From an uncultured Pelagibacteraceae bacterium (GTDB taxonomy: Bacteria; Pseudomonadota; Alphaproteobacteria; Pelagibacterales; Pelagibacteraceae), in assembly GCA_902537055.1 (NCBI GenBank), contig CACAZW010000009.1, positions 1 through 40,252 on the forward strand: 40,252 nt of DNA, written 5' to 3'. Shown here one piece after another: positions 25,850-34,224 of the stretch. The notes below the pieces were generated by a model. It saw only the letters and a list, made by a program, of their open reading frames with translations. It was not told the origin of the DNA and made no database searches. Positions within the stretch are counted from its first letter, which is position 1; each line of letters opens with the position of its first letter. The position numbers and the translations under genes were made by a program.

Positions 25850-26782
25850 ATGAAAATTTCATCCGAAAAAACAGATCTAAAAAAAACATATTTAGCAATT
25901 GCTACAATGCTCTTAGCAATTTTGTGTATAGATCTTTACATGGTTATTATTAAATTTTTAGGTGATGAATACTCAATAATTCAATTAACTTTATTTAGAA
26001 ATGTAGCAGCAATTATACCTTTGCTATTATTGATCTTATTCACAAATGAATTTTCAACAATATTTAAAAACATAGGCAATAAGTTTTTGATATTGAGTTG
26101 CTTGAGAGGAATATGTTTTCTTTCTATGAATGTATTTATTTTTATTTCGGTAGTAAATCTGGAGTTTGCAACTGCAATGACGTTAACCTTTTCGTCACCT
26201 TTCTTCATAGTAATACTATCAATAATTTTATTGAGTGAAAAAATTGGTATTTATAGATGGTCAGCAGTTATAATCGGTTTTGTTGGTGTAGTTATGATAA
26301 TGAAACCAACAAGTGAAATTTTTAGTTTATACTCAATCTTTCCAATTTTAACCGCTATAGCATGGGCTTTCACAGTCATAATTTTAAAATTCATTCAAGG
26401 CAATCATTCAACTGCTAAAATTCAATTATACACATTAATATTTAATGTCATTGGTGGTTTAATATTATTTTTTGTTACTACAGGACATGTTGAAATTAAG
26501 AATTTTAAAGATTTTATTTTGATGACAATGACTGGGGTTTTGGGTGGTACAGCAGCAATATTATTTATTTACTCTTACCGTTTAATTTCAGCAAGTAAAA
26601 TTGCTTCATTTGAGTATCTTGGTATACCATCATCTTTTATTCTTGGTTGGATTTTCTTTAATGAAGCTCCATGGGGACAACTATTTCCTGGAGTGATAGT
26701 AATTATTTTTGCTGGTATGATTATTATATGGAGAGATAATATTAAAAAGAAATCAATAGAGGGTAATAAGCAAATTTATTGA
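25850..26782 (+). CDS. EamA/DMT-family permease
   Basis: A 310-residue inner-membrane protein with about ten hydrophobic helices and two EamA repeats. The first repeat contains LTLFRNVAAIIPLLLLILF and ends near LSEKIGIYRWSAVIIGFVGVVMIMKP. The second ends NEAPWGQLFPGVIVIIFAGMIIIWRD. It belongs to the same superfamily as the permease at 22293 but differs in sequence and resembles the subgroup often labelled S-adenosylmethionine or riboflavin/amino-acid transporters. It is divergent from the iron alcohol dehydrogenase gene, and its 3' end overlaps the convergent ProV gene by 7 bp. Substrate unknown. Confidence 0.85.
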   Translation: MKISSEKTDLKKTYLAIATMLLAILCIDLYMVIIKFLGDEYSIIQLTLFRNVAAIIPLLLLILFTNEFSTIFKNIGNKFLILSCLRGICFLSMNVFIFISVVNLEFATAMTLTFSSPFFIVILSIILLSEKIGIYRWSAVIIGFVGVVMIMKPTSEIFSLYSIFPILTAIAWAFTVIILKFIQGNHSTAKIQLYTLIFNVIGGLILFFVTTGHVEIKNFKDFILMTMTGVLGGTAAILFIYSYRLISASKIASFEYLGIPSSFILGWIFFNEAPWGQLFPGVIVIIFAGMIIIWRDNIKKKSIEGNKQIY

Positions 26783-27822
26783 TTTGATCTCATAGATTTC
26801 ATGACTATTACTCTATCTATTTCACCTAATAGCTTTCCACTTTCGTTACAAACTACTGGATAAGTTTTATCATTATCAATTAGCCTATCTATTAAATTTT
26901 CAATTTTGGAATTATCTAAAATATTATCTTTTCCATTCTCAAATAAATTTTTTGTTTCATTGCAGCATTCTGTTCTCATGACTTTGCCTGCACTTAATAC
27001 TTTATATTTAGGGACATCTTCGCAAAAATCTTTAACATATTGATCTTTTGGATTAGATACAATTTCTTCAGGTGTGCCAACTTGAGAAACTTCTCCATCT
27101 TTCATAATTGCTATGTGATCTCCCATTTTAATTGCCTCTAAAAAATCGTGAGTTATAAATACCATAGTTTTTTGGAGCTTCTCTTGGATCTTTAAAAGCT
27201 CATCTTGCATTTCTCTTCTAATCAAAGGATCCAAAGCTGAAAAAGGTTCATCAAAAATTAATATTTCAGGATCCACAGCTAACGCTCTTGCAAGTCCTAC
27301 CCTTTGCTGCATACCTCCAGATAATTCTCTTGGATAATTATTATGCCAACCATCTAAGCCAACCATTTTTAAAACTTCCATTGACTTTTCTGTTCTTATG
27401 TCTTTTTTTGTTCCCCTTACTTCTAATCCATAACCAATATTTTCTAGAACTGTTCTATGAGGAAATAAACCAAAATGTTGGAAAACCATGCTCATTTTAT
27501 TTCTTCTTAATTCTAATAATTCACTTGCACTCATTTTAGTAACTTCAACATCATCCATTTTCACTATGCCAGCTGTTGGTTCAATTAATCGCGAAATACA
27601 TCTGACTAGTGTTGATTTTCCACTACCAGATAATCCCATTACTACAAATGTTTCACCTTTTTGAATTGAGAAACTGACATCTTTAACAGCAACAACATGT
27701 CCTGTCTTTTCTTGAACTTCCTTAATACTTAAATTTTTATCAAGGTTTTTAATAATTCTTTTTTCGTCTGGTCCAAATAACTTCCATATATTTGTACAGG
27801 TGATTTTTTGTTCTACAGACAT
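26776..27822 (-). CDS. proV: Glycine betaine/proline-type ABC transporter ATPase, ProV-like (first copy)
   Basis: A 348-residue ATPase of the quaternary-amine importer type. It has the ProV-specific N-terminal extension with IWKLFGPDE and VQEKTGHVVAVKDVSF, Walker A GLSGSGKS (63-70), Q-loop MVFQHFGLFPHRTVLEN, signature LSGGMQQRVGLARAL, Walker B ILIFDEPFSALDP and switch FITHDFLEA. The C-terminal ~75 residues are a short, degenerate CBS-like region ending TYPVVCNESGKLLGEIDRV. All catalytic motifs are intact. It is divergent from the double-length ProW gene, sharing a 77-bp regulatory gap. A second ProV lies at 32406. Import of glycine betaine or a related methylated amine is the likely role. Confidence 0.88.
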   Translation of the reverse strand: MSVEQKITCTNIWKLFGPDEKRIIKNLDKNLSIKEVQEKTGHVVAVKDVSFSIQKGETFVVMGLSGSGKSTLVRCISRLIEPTAGIVKMDDVEVTKMSASELLELRRNKMSMVFQHFGLFPHRTVLENIGYGLEVRGTKKDIRTEKSMEVLKMVGLDGWHNNYPRELSGGMQQRVGLARALAVDPEILIFDEPFSALDPLIRREMQDELLKIQEKLQKTMVFITHDFLEAIKMGDHIAIMKDGEVSQVGTPEEIVSNPKDQYVKDFCEDVPKYKVLSAGKVMRTECCNETKNLFENGKDNILDNSKIENLIDRLIDNDKTYPVVCNESGKLLGEIDRVIVMKSMRSNQ

Positions 27823-27857
27823 TTTTAATAAATAATATTACCCCAAAAATAGACAAT

Positions 27858-27878
27858 ATTTTACTTTAAATGTAAAAT
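27858..27878. promoter_or_regulatory. Inverted repeat in the divergent proV-proW gap, possible operator
   Basis: ATTTTAC and GTAAAAT form a 7-bp inverted repeat with a 7-base spacer, near the middle of the only 77 bp separating the two divergent transporter genes. The position fits a shared operator, but AT-rich repeats of this size can arise by chance. Confidence 0.3.
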
Positions 27879-27899
27879 TATTTATTTTAATTTGCGAAC

Positions 27900-30020
27900 A
27901 TGGCTACTAGAACTGATTTAATAGATAAATCAAATCAATCAAAAAACATAATAACTTATGTAATTATTGGAGTTGTTTTTTTGGTAGCTCTGTGGCTGTC
28001 TACTCAAAGTGAAGGGCCTTCAAAATTTCCTAAAGAAGTCACGGATAAATTTACATTTACAGCTTGGGTAAATGATGGAGAAGATTATTTAAAAAAAAAT
28101 TACAGATGGGTCACTAAAATTATAGCAAGCTATATAAAAGAAACTTATTATTTTTTAGAAGACTTTTTGTTAGAGTCTCCTTGGATTTTGATAGCTGCAA
28201 TAATTGTAATACCCTGCATAATTGCAGGTGGTTTGCGATTGGGAATTTACTCTTCTTTTGTAGTTTATTTTTGGGGAGCAACAGGAATGTGGGAACCATC
28301 CTTACAAACAGTGGCCTTGATGGGTCTGTCAGTTTTATTATGTGTATTTTTTGGATTTATATTGGGTGTCTTGTGTTCACAAAGCAATAGATTTGAAAAT
28401 TTCATGAAGCCAGTATTAGATACTATGCAAGTAATGCCAGCATTTGTGTATTTGTTCCCAGCATTATTTTTTTTTGGGATAGGAGGTGCGCCAGCAATAT
28501 TAGCTACAATGATATATGCAATGCCTCCAATAATAAGATTGACAAACACTGGTATACGACAAGTGCCAGCTCAAACTATAGAGTCTGCAACTTCCTTTGG
28601 TTCAAGTAAACTTCAATTATTATTTAAAATTAAAATTCCATTATCTTTACCAAGTATAATGATGGGTATTAACCAGGTAATAATGATGGCGTTAGCATTA
28701 GTGGTTCTCGCTTGTTTTATAGGTGCCGAAGGTATTGGTGGTCAAGTTTGGCAAGCAATAAGAAGATTGGATGTTGGCTGGGCAATGGAAGGTGGGCTAT
28801 GTATTTTATTTATGGCGATAATGTTTGATAGATTTAGTTTAGCGTTTAGTAAAGATAAAGAAAGACTTCCTTCAGATGTACAAAGATTTTACTTACTTCC
28901 TCAAAGTTGGGAAAAATACCAAATCGCAAAAATTTTAGAAATGCCACTAAGTTTTGGAAATAAGATTTTAAAAATTATATGTCAAACAGTTACATCTGTT
29001 ATAGCAACAGTATTTAAAGTATTAATTTCAATTTTTAATAAATCTACAGCAGAAAATATCGGTGAATTCATTAGCAAAAGATATTATGTAATTCCTTATT
29101 TTTTAGTTTTATTTCTAATTGCATTTATAGATCATTACTTTCTAGAAGTAGGAACATTTCCAAAAGAATGGAAATTATCAATAAGACAACCAATTACTAA
29201 TGCAGTGGAAAGCTTGACTGTAAATCCAGGATTTATTTCTTTTGCAAAAGGTTTAAGAGCTTTTGTTTATTTAAATTTGTTAAGACCTTTAGATGTTTTT
29301 CTAACTCAAATACCTTGGTGGTATACATTAGCAGTATTTTCGGCTTTAGGTTATGTAACTGTTGGAATAAGATTTGCAATAATTACTGCAGTCCTTCTTC
29401 TATTTATTGGTGCATGTGGAATATGGACACAATCAATGATAACTTTATCTTCAGTACTTGTGTCTGTAGTGCTGTGTTTTGTTATAGGAGTTCCTCTTGG
29501 AATAATTGCATCTTACAATGAAAGATTTAGAAATATTCAAAACGTTGTGTTAGATGCAATGCAAACACTTCCTTATTTCTGTTATTTAATTCCTGTTCTA
29601 ATGTTTTTTGGTGGTGGAACAGTATCAGCTGTTCTTGCAACTGTAATATATTCAATTCCACCAATTATTCGATTAACATCACTAGGTTTAACACAGGTTT
29701 CTGGCACTTACTCTGAAGTATCGAGATCATTTGGTGGAACACTTATTCAAACATTAAATAAAGTTAAGTTCCCATTAGCTATTCCAAGTTTAGTTATTGG
29801 ATTTAATCAGACTGTAATTATGGCTTTTGCTATGCAAATAGTTACACCACTTATTGGTGGTAAGGGTTTAGGTTTAGAAGTATTTAATGGTCTTGCGAGA
29901 TCAGATACTGGAAGAGGATTGGCAGCTGGAATTGGAATAGTATTACTAGCTATTATTATTGATAGAATTACACTTGCGTGGACTAAGAAACAAAGACAAG
30001 CTTTAGGCTTAATAAGTTAA
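27900..30020 (+). CDS. proW: Double-length ProW-type ABC permease (two fused permease domains)
   Basis: A 706-residue inner-membrane protein, twice the usual ProW length. It contains two complete permease domains. The first spans about residues 90-320, with the coupling loop RQVPAQTIESATSFGSSKLQ near 220. The second spans about 470-700, with TQVSGTYSEVSRSFGGTLIQ near 597. Both have the LDTMQVMPAFVY / LDAMQTLPYFCY block before the loop. Residues 330-410 form a polar linker with a further hydrophobic segment. No frame disruption is present, so this is a true fusion replacing the homodimer. It is followed by proX after 85 bp. It probably imports glycine betaine or another quaternary amine with ProV. 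Confidence 0.9.
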   Translation: MATRTDLIDKSNQSKNIITYVIIGVVFLVALWLSTQSEGPSKFPKEVTDKFTFTAWVNDGEDYLKKNYRWVTKIIASYIKETYYFLEDFLLESPWILIAAIIVIPCIIAGGLRLGIYSSFVVYFWGATGMWEPSLQTVALMGLSVLLCVFFGFILGVLCSQSNRFENFMKPVLDTMQVMPAFVYLFPALFFFGIGGAPAILATMIYAMPPIIRLTNTGIRQVPAQTIESATSFGSSKLQLLFKIKIPLSLPSIMMGINQVIMMALALVVLACFIGAEGIGGQVWQAIRRLDVGWAMEGGLCILFMAIMFDRFSLAFSKDKERLPSDVQRFYLLPQSWEKYQIAKILEMPLSFGNKILKIICQTVTSVIATVFKVLISIFNKSTAENIGEFISKRYYVIPYFLVLFLIAFIDHYFLEVGTFPKEWKLSIRQPITNAVESLTVNPGFISFAKGLRAFVYLNLLRPLDVFLTQIPWWYTLAVFSALGYVTVGIRFAIITAVLLLFIGACGIWTQSMITLSSVLVSVVLCFVIGVPLGIIASYNERFRNIQNVVLDAMQTLPYFCYLIPVLMFFGGGTVSAVLATVIYSIPPIIRLTSLGLTQVSGTYSEVSRSFGGTLIQTLNKVKFPLAIPSLVIGFNQTVIMAFAMQIVTPLIGGKGLGLEVFNGLARSDTGRGLAAGIGIVLLAIIIDRITLAWTKKQRQALGLIS

Positions 30021-30022
30021 GA

Positions 30023-30038
30023 CAAATAGTACTATTTG
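30023..30038. repeat. Perfect 16-bp palindrome after proW
   Basis: CAAATAGTACTATTTG reads the same on both strands with no spacer, starting 2 bases after the proW stop. It could be a protein-binding site for proX control or the base of an RNA hairpin. Function unknown. Confidence 0.5.
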
Positions 30039-30056
30039 CGTGGTTTACATACTTAT

Positions 30057-30081
30057 ACATTTTGATCTAAAATGTGTTTTT
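30057..30081 (+). terminator. Weak intrinsic terminator between proW and proX
   Basis: A 7-bp stem ACATTTT / AAAATGT with a 5-base loop is followed by GTTTTT. The stem is AT-rich, so termination would be partial at best. Confidence 0.35.
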
Positions 30082-30105
30082 AATTAATTAAAAGAGAGGA
30101 AATAA

Positions 30106-31110
30106 ATGAAGTTATCAAAAAAGATATCAGCACTAATTCTTTCTGTAGCTCTATTAATTGGAAGCTTTGGTCAAGCTAATGCAGCCAAAAGACTTCATGC
30201 AGCTATAGCAGATTGGACTGGTGGGATAATTACATGCGAAGTTGCCGTAGCAATTCTTGAAAGAGAAATGGGATACAAAGTTAAACAAACTGTATTTCCT
30301 TCAGGAACTGGTTTATGGGAAGCAATCGCTGCAGGTGAGTTAGATTTCGCTTGCGAAAGTTGGCCAAGTTACGCTGAAGCTGACACTGTTATGTTAAAAG
30401 AGGACTTAATATACGAAGGTAAAGTCGTTGGGACATACAATGGTGATGGAAGTGTAGATTTACTTGGAACTGCAGGAATAATTGGTATGTCAGACTACTG
30501 GATACCAAGATATGCTGCTGAGGAACTAGGTATTAAAACTTGGAAAGACTTAAATAAACACAAAGCAAAATTTGCAACAATTGAAAGTGGTAAGAAAGGT
30601 AGACTTATTGGATGTCCGGTTGCAGGTTGGAACTGTCATGACCAAAAAAGACTTGATCTTTTAGGAATAGACTTCCAAGCTGATGAACTTGGAACAGAAG
30701 CTGCTGCTATCGCAGAAGCAAAAGCTGCTTACATGCGAAAAGAGCCATTCCTACTTTATCTATGGTCACCGCATTGGTTCTTTGGTGAGTATGATATGGT
30801 TGGTGTACAACTTCCAGAACACAAAACATGTGACAGCTTTACTGAAGCAAATAACTGGAAAGATTGTGGAACTGCTGCATGGCCAGCAACTGGTTGGGCT
30901 AAAGATTACACGATGAACTACGGAAACCCGGCTACTTTTGCAAGTGCTGAACATGCTGATGCTAAAAAGTTCTTTGAAAAAATGTCTTTACAAAATATTG
31001 ACCAAGCTAAAATGTTAGTTGAGGTTGATATTAAGAAAAGAGATGTAAAAGAAGTTGTTAATGAGTGGTTAGACAATAATCCAGATAAATGGAAAAGTTG
31101 GCTTCCATAA
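30106..31110 (+). CDS. proX: Glycine betaine/proline-type ABC substrate-binding protein, ProX-like
   Basis: A 334-residue periplasmic binding protein of the OpuAC family. The signal peptide (basic MKLSKK, hydrophobic core) is likely cut after QANA. The mature protein starts AKRLHAAIADWTGGIITCEVA and carries GELDFACESWPSY, where an aromatic residue could contribute to the cage for a trimethylammonium group, and LYLWSPHWFF, another aromatic ligand region. Several cysteines (near 44, 83, 166, 172, 246) could form disulfides. A Shine-Dalgarno GAGAGGA precedes the ATG. It follows the fused permease gene and ends in a strong bidirectional terminator. The ligand is probably glycine betaine, choline, carnitine or gamma-butyrobetaine, given the catabolic genes that follow. 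Confidence 0.9.
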   Translation: MKLSKKISALILSVALLIGSFGQANAAKRLHAAIADWTGGIITCEVAVAILEREMGYKVKQTVFPSGTGLWEAIAAGELDFACESWPSYAEADTVMLKEDLIYEGKVVGTYNGDGSVDLLGTAGIIGMSDYWIPRYAAEELGIKTWKDLNKHKAKFATIESGKKGRLIGCPVAGWNCHDQKRLDLLGIDFQADELGTEAAAIAEAKAAYMRKEPFLLYLWSPHWFFGEYDMVGVQLPEHKTCDSFTEANNWKDCGTAAWPATGWAKDYTMNYGNPATFASAEHADAKKFFEKMSLQNIDQAKMLVEVDIKKRDVKEVVNEWLDNNPDKWKSWLP

Positions 31111-31131
31111 TAACTTTTAAATAAATTAAAT

Positions 31132-31165
31132 AAAAAGGGCTTTGATTTTCAAAGCCCTTTTTTTT
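31132..31165. terminator. Bidirectional rho-independent terminator between proX and the 2OG-oxygenase gene
   Basis: A 14-bp perfect stem (AAAAAGGGCTTTGA / TCAAAGCCCTTTTT) with a 3-base loop is flanked by T runs on both strands. It separates convergent genes: proX ends at 31110, and the minus-strand stop codon sits at 31164-31166. Confidence 0.9.
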
Positions 31166-32288
31166 ATTTCTTAAGATAATTTAACCGACCCACAATTTCA
31201 TCTCTATCCATGTAGTAACCTTGCAGGTGTCTGTGTCCAGAATTTGGATCAAATTCCGTTCTTCCGTGAAGTACTCTTCTATTATTAAATGTATATATAT
31301 CTCCTGGTCTTAGCCTAAATTTTATTTGAAATTTGTCATCGTGTAAAAGTTTTCCAAATTTATGATGAGATTTATAAACTTTATCCATTTGATCTGGATG
31401 ACAATCTAAGGCGTCCATAGTTGCAGTGCTAAATCTAACATCATTATAGTCACCATCTTTTGTTAGGCTTATTGCAGTGCCATAAAAGCTTCTATGAGCT
31501 TTTTGTGTATAATCTTTGTCTCTAAACTTTAAAGGAATTTTTGTTAGCGTATCAAAAGTATCTCTGTCGTTATTCTTTAAATATTCTGCAACAGCGAATG
31601 CATCTACTGCTGATGAGTCACCTCCTTTTGCTGAATTAACCAAACAATGCAAAAATTGATACCCTGGAGGATTTTCAAACCATGGTAAATCCATATGATT
31701 TTGAAGTGCATGAGCTGTATAAGCTGAGTTATTCGGTTTTGGCATATTTATAACTTCAAAAGGTGTTTTAAAAAATGTCTCTCTTGTGTGGCTAATTCTA
31801 TTTAAAACAGGAAACGCAGAATTTTTTTCTACTGGAGCATTATAAACTATGGCTATTCCTTTATAATGAAGAAGTTCTAACCATTTTATTAATCCCTGTT
31901 CAGAAGATATTATTTCATTATGATCTATGTATATACTATCAATATTTTTTTCTAAACTGCCATCCCACAATTGATAAGGTGATTTGTATTCTTCGTTATT
32001 TTTTATTGTGTAGCAATTTTCTCTAAGCCAGTTAATATCATAATGGCTTACATGATTTCCCTCACTCCACTCTATTTCTAATTTACCATCACTATTAAGA
32101 TTATATTTTTTTGGGTTTATATTTTCTGACACATCTAAAATATTAAACATTCGATGCCTAGAATCTTTATCGTGTGCTGTTGGACAATTGTCTCTCAGCC
32201 ACATATAATTAAATTTACTTTCTTTCCCGTCATCCCAAATTACTTGGAGATAAGTCCCATTTTTTGAGATTTTTGAAATTGAGTGCAT
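31164..32288 (-). CDS. Gamma-butyrobetaine hydroxylase-like Fe(II)/2-oxoglutarate dioxygenase (BBOX or TmpA type)
   Basis: A 374-residue oxygenase with the two-domain BBOX layout: an N-terminal DUF971-like domain (WLRDNCPTAHD, about 30-40) and a C-terminal TauD-type jelly roll. Iron ligands are visible as His198 and Asp200 in QNHMDLPW and His341 in RRVLHGRTEF; Arg353 in GHRHLQGYY should hold 2-oxoglutarate. Of the BBOX zinc cysteines only Cys35 remains. BBOX hydroxylates gamma-butyrobetaine to L-carnitine, and carnitine-degrading genes follow at 34635-37854. The close homologue TmpA hydroxylates N-trimethyl-aminoethylphosphonate, and a TmpB-like HD enzyme is encoded at 37855. Both readings are open. 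It converges on proX and is divergent from the second ProV gene. Confidence 0.8.
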   Translation of the reverse strand: MHSISKISKNGTYLQVIWDDGKESKFNYMWLRDNCPTAHDKDSRHRMFNILDVSENINPKKYNLNSDGKLEIEWSEGNHVSHYDINWLRENCYTIKNNEEYKSPYQLWDGSLEKNIDSIYIDHNEIISSEQGLIKWLELLHYKGIAIVYNAPVEKNSAFPVLNRISHTRETFFKTPFEVINMPKPNNSAYTAHALQNHMDLPWFENPPGYQFLHCLVNSAKGGDSSAVDAFAVAEYLKNNDRDTFDTLTKIPLKFRDKDYTQKAHRSFYGTAISLTKDGDYNDVRFSTATMDALDCHPDQMDKVYKSHHKFGKLLHDDKFQIKFRLRPGDIYTFNNRRVLHGRTEFDPNSGHRHLQGYYMDRDEIVGRLNYLKK

Positions 32289-32334
32289 AAATAATGATTA
32301 TATAAAATAATTCACATTTCAATTCAATTAATAG

Positions 32335-32363
32335 TTGACTTAATATTTTTTGAGAGATTTATT
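32335..32363 (+). promoter_or_regulatory. Candidate promoter for the second proV gene
   Basis: TTGACT (32335-32340) and TTTATT (32358-32363) are 17 bases apart, about 43 bases before the ATG at 32406. Downstream lies the inverted repeat TTGTTA-AGA-TAACAA (32377-32391), which could be an operator or a leader hairpin. Confidence 0.35.
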
Positions 32364-32405
32364 AGCGTTAAGTTATTTGTTAAGATAACAATTAAGTTTG
32401 TTCGA

Positions 32406-33431
32406 ATGTCTAAAATTGAAATAAATAATGTATTTAAAATATTTGGTCCAAAACCATCCAGTGTTTTGCAGATGGTCAAAGATGGTTCAAGTAAGGAAGA
32501 AATTTTAGAAAAAACAGGTCACACAGTTGGACTAGACAATGTAACTCTAAAAATTAATGAAGGTGAAACATTTGTTTGTATGGGTTTATCGGGTTCAGGT
32601 AAATCAACTCTCATAAGACATTTAAATAGATTAATAGATCCAACTGATGGTGAAATCCTAATTGAAGGAACTAATGTAATGAGCCTTAAAAAAGAAGAGC
32701 TAATTAATTTTAGACGACATAAAATGAGTATGGTTTTTCAAAGGTTCGGTTTGTTTCCTCACAAAACAGTATTGCAAAATGTTGGATACGGACTTGAAAT
32801 GCAAGGTGTAGAACTTGAAAAGAGAAACAATGTGTCTATGGAAAAAATAGAATCTGTTGGATTAACAGGTTTTGAAAATCAATTTCCAAATCAGTTATCT
32901 GGAGGTATGCAACAACGAGTTGGACTAGCAAGAGCATTGGCAACTGATACAGATATAATGTTAATGGATGAAGCTTTTTCAGCTTTAGATCCTTTAATTA
33001 GAAGTGATATGCAAAAACAGTTACTAGCTCTTCAATCGGAACTAAAAAAAACTATTGTATTTATTACTCATGACTTAGATGAGTCATTAAAGCTTGGTGA
33101 TCACATTGGAATTCTTAATGCTGGCAAGCTTGTTCAAGTTGGAACCCCTGTAGATATTATTATGAATCCAGCTGATGATTATGTTGAAGCTTTTGTAAAA
33201 GATGTAAATAGAGCAAAAGTGATTAAAGCTAAAATTATAATGAAATCAATAAATGAAACAACTAATGAAGAAAAAAATAATCTTATTAAAATACATGAAG
33301 ACCAGTTTATTGAGGAGTTTTTGCCACAAGTTGTTTGTAATAATGCCAATTGCGAGGTGGTTGATAAACAAGGAAATGTTAAAGGATATATCACTAATAA
33401 AGAGCTACAACACTCTTTGAGTAAATCTTAA
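32406..33431 (+). CDS. Glycine betaine/proline-type ABC transporter ATPase, ProV-like (second copy)
   Basis: A 341-residue ATPase of the same quaternary-amine branch as the protein at 26776. It has the N-terminal FKIFGPKP and ILEKTGHTVGLDNVTLKI, Walker A GLSGSGKS (60-67), Q-loop MVFQRFGLFPHKTVLQN, signature LSGGMQQRVGLARAL, Walker B IMLMDEAFSALDP (Ala replaces the usual Pro after DE) and switch FITHDLDES. The C-terminal region is a degenerate CBS-like tail. No permease or binding-protein gene accompanies it, so it may work with the fused ProW at 27900, perhaps as the second, non-identical ATPase, or with a permease elsewhere. The SDR gene follows after 4 bp. Confidence 0.85.
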   Translation: MSKIEINNVFKIFGPKPSSVLQMVKDGSSKEEILEKTGHTVGLDNVTLKINEGETFVCMGLSGSGKSTLIRHLNRLIDPTDGEILIEGTNVMSLKKEELINFRRHKMSMVFQRFGLFPHKTVLQNVGYGLEMQGVELEKRNNVSMEKIESVGLTGFENQFPNQLSGGMQQRVGLARALATDTDIMLMDEAFSALDPLIRSDMQKQLLALQSELKKTIVFITHDLDESLKLGDHIGILNAGKLVQVGTPVDIIMNPADDYVEAFVKDVNRAKVIKAKIIMKSINETTNEEKNNLIKIHEDQFIEEFLPQVVCNNANCEVVDKQGNVKGYITNKELQHSLSKS

Positions 33432-33435
33432 AATT

Positions 33436-34221
33436 ATGAGTATAGATTTAAAAAATAAAAGAATAATTATATCTGCTGGAGGTTCAGGGATAGGCTGGAG
33501 TTCGGCAAAAATATTTTTAGAGAAAGGTGCAACAGTATATCTTTGTGATATCAATGCCACTTTTCTTAACAAATGCAAAAAGCATAAACTAAATAATAAA
33601 AAATTATTTGTTTTTCAGTGTGATGCCTCAGACGAGAACCAGGTAAAGAATTTTTTTACCAAAGTATTAAAAAATACAAAAAAAATTGATGCTCTTATTA
33701 ACAATGTTGGAATTGCCGGGCCAACTGGAACACTCGAAAAATTAAAAAGTAAAGATTGGGAAAATACTTTAAAGGTGAATGTTATAAGCCATTTTTATTT
33801 TTCAAAGTATTCAATTCCAATGCTTAAAAAAAATAAAGGCGGAGCAATAATAAATTTATCATCAACCGCAGGTATATTTGGATTTCCATTAAGATCTCCA
33901 TACTGTGCAAGTAAGTGGGCAGTTGTTGGTATAACCAAAACATTGGCAATGGAACTAGGAAAATTTAAAATTAGAGTAAATGCTATTTGTCCAGGAACAA
34001 TTAAAGGAGATAGAATGGGAAGAGTCATAAGAGATAAATCTAAATTTTTAAATGTTTCAAAAAAATTAATAGAAAAAGAATTTGTTTCAATGACATCAAT
34101 GAATACTTGGGTATACGAAGACGACATTGGAAAAATTTGTAGCTTTCTAATTTCTAATGATGCTCCAAGAATATCTGGGCAAGTAATTGCCGTAGATGGC
34201 AATACTTTGAGAATGCACTAA
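33436..34221 (+). CDS. Short-chain dehydrogenase/reductase (SDR)
   Basis: A 261-residue classical SDR oxidoreductase with the NAD(P)-binding motif ISAGGSGIG (residues 12-20), NNVGIAGP near 90, the catalytic serine in INLSSTAG near 143, and Tyr156 and Lys160 in SPYCASKWAV. The CDIN stretch at the second strand's end favours NAD over NADP. Length is standard. It follows the second ProV by 4 bp and converges on a GFA-family gene. Acting on a secondary alcohol or ketone is certain only at family level. In this cluster it may handle D-carnitine, 3-hydroxybutyrate or another hydroxy acid from the betaine pathway, which is inference. Confidence 0.88.
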   Translation: MSIDLKNKRIIISAGGSGIGWSSAKIFLEKGATVYLCDINATFLNKCKKHKLNNKKLFVFQCDASDENQVKNFFTKVLKNTKKIDALINNVGIAGPTGTLEKLKSKDWENTLKVNVISHFYFSKYSIPMLKKNKGGAIINLSSTAGIFGFPLRSPYCASKWAVVGITKTLAMELGKFKIRVNAICPGTIKGDRMGRVIRDKSKFLNVSKKLIEKEFVSMTSMNTWVYEDDIGKICSFLISNDAPRISGQVIAVDGNTLRMH

Positions 34222-34224
34222 CAA

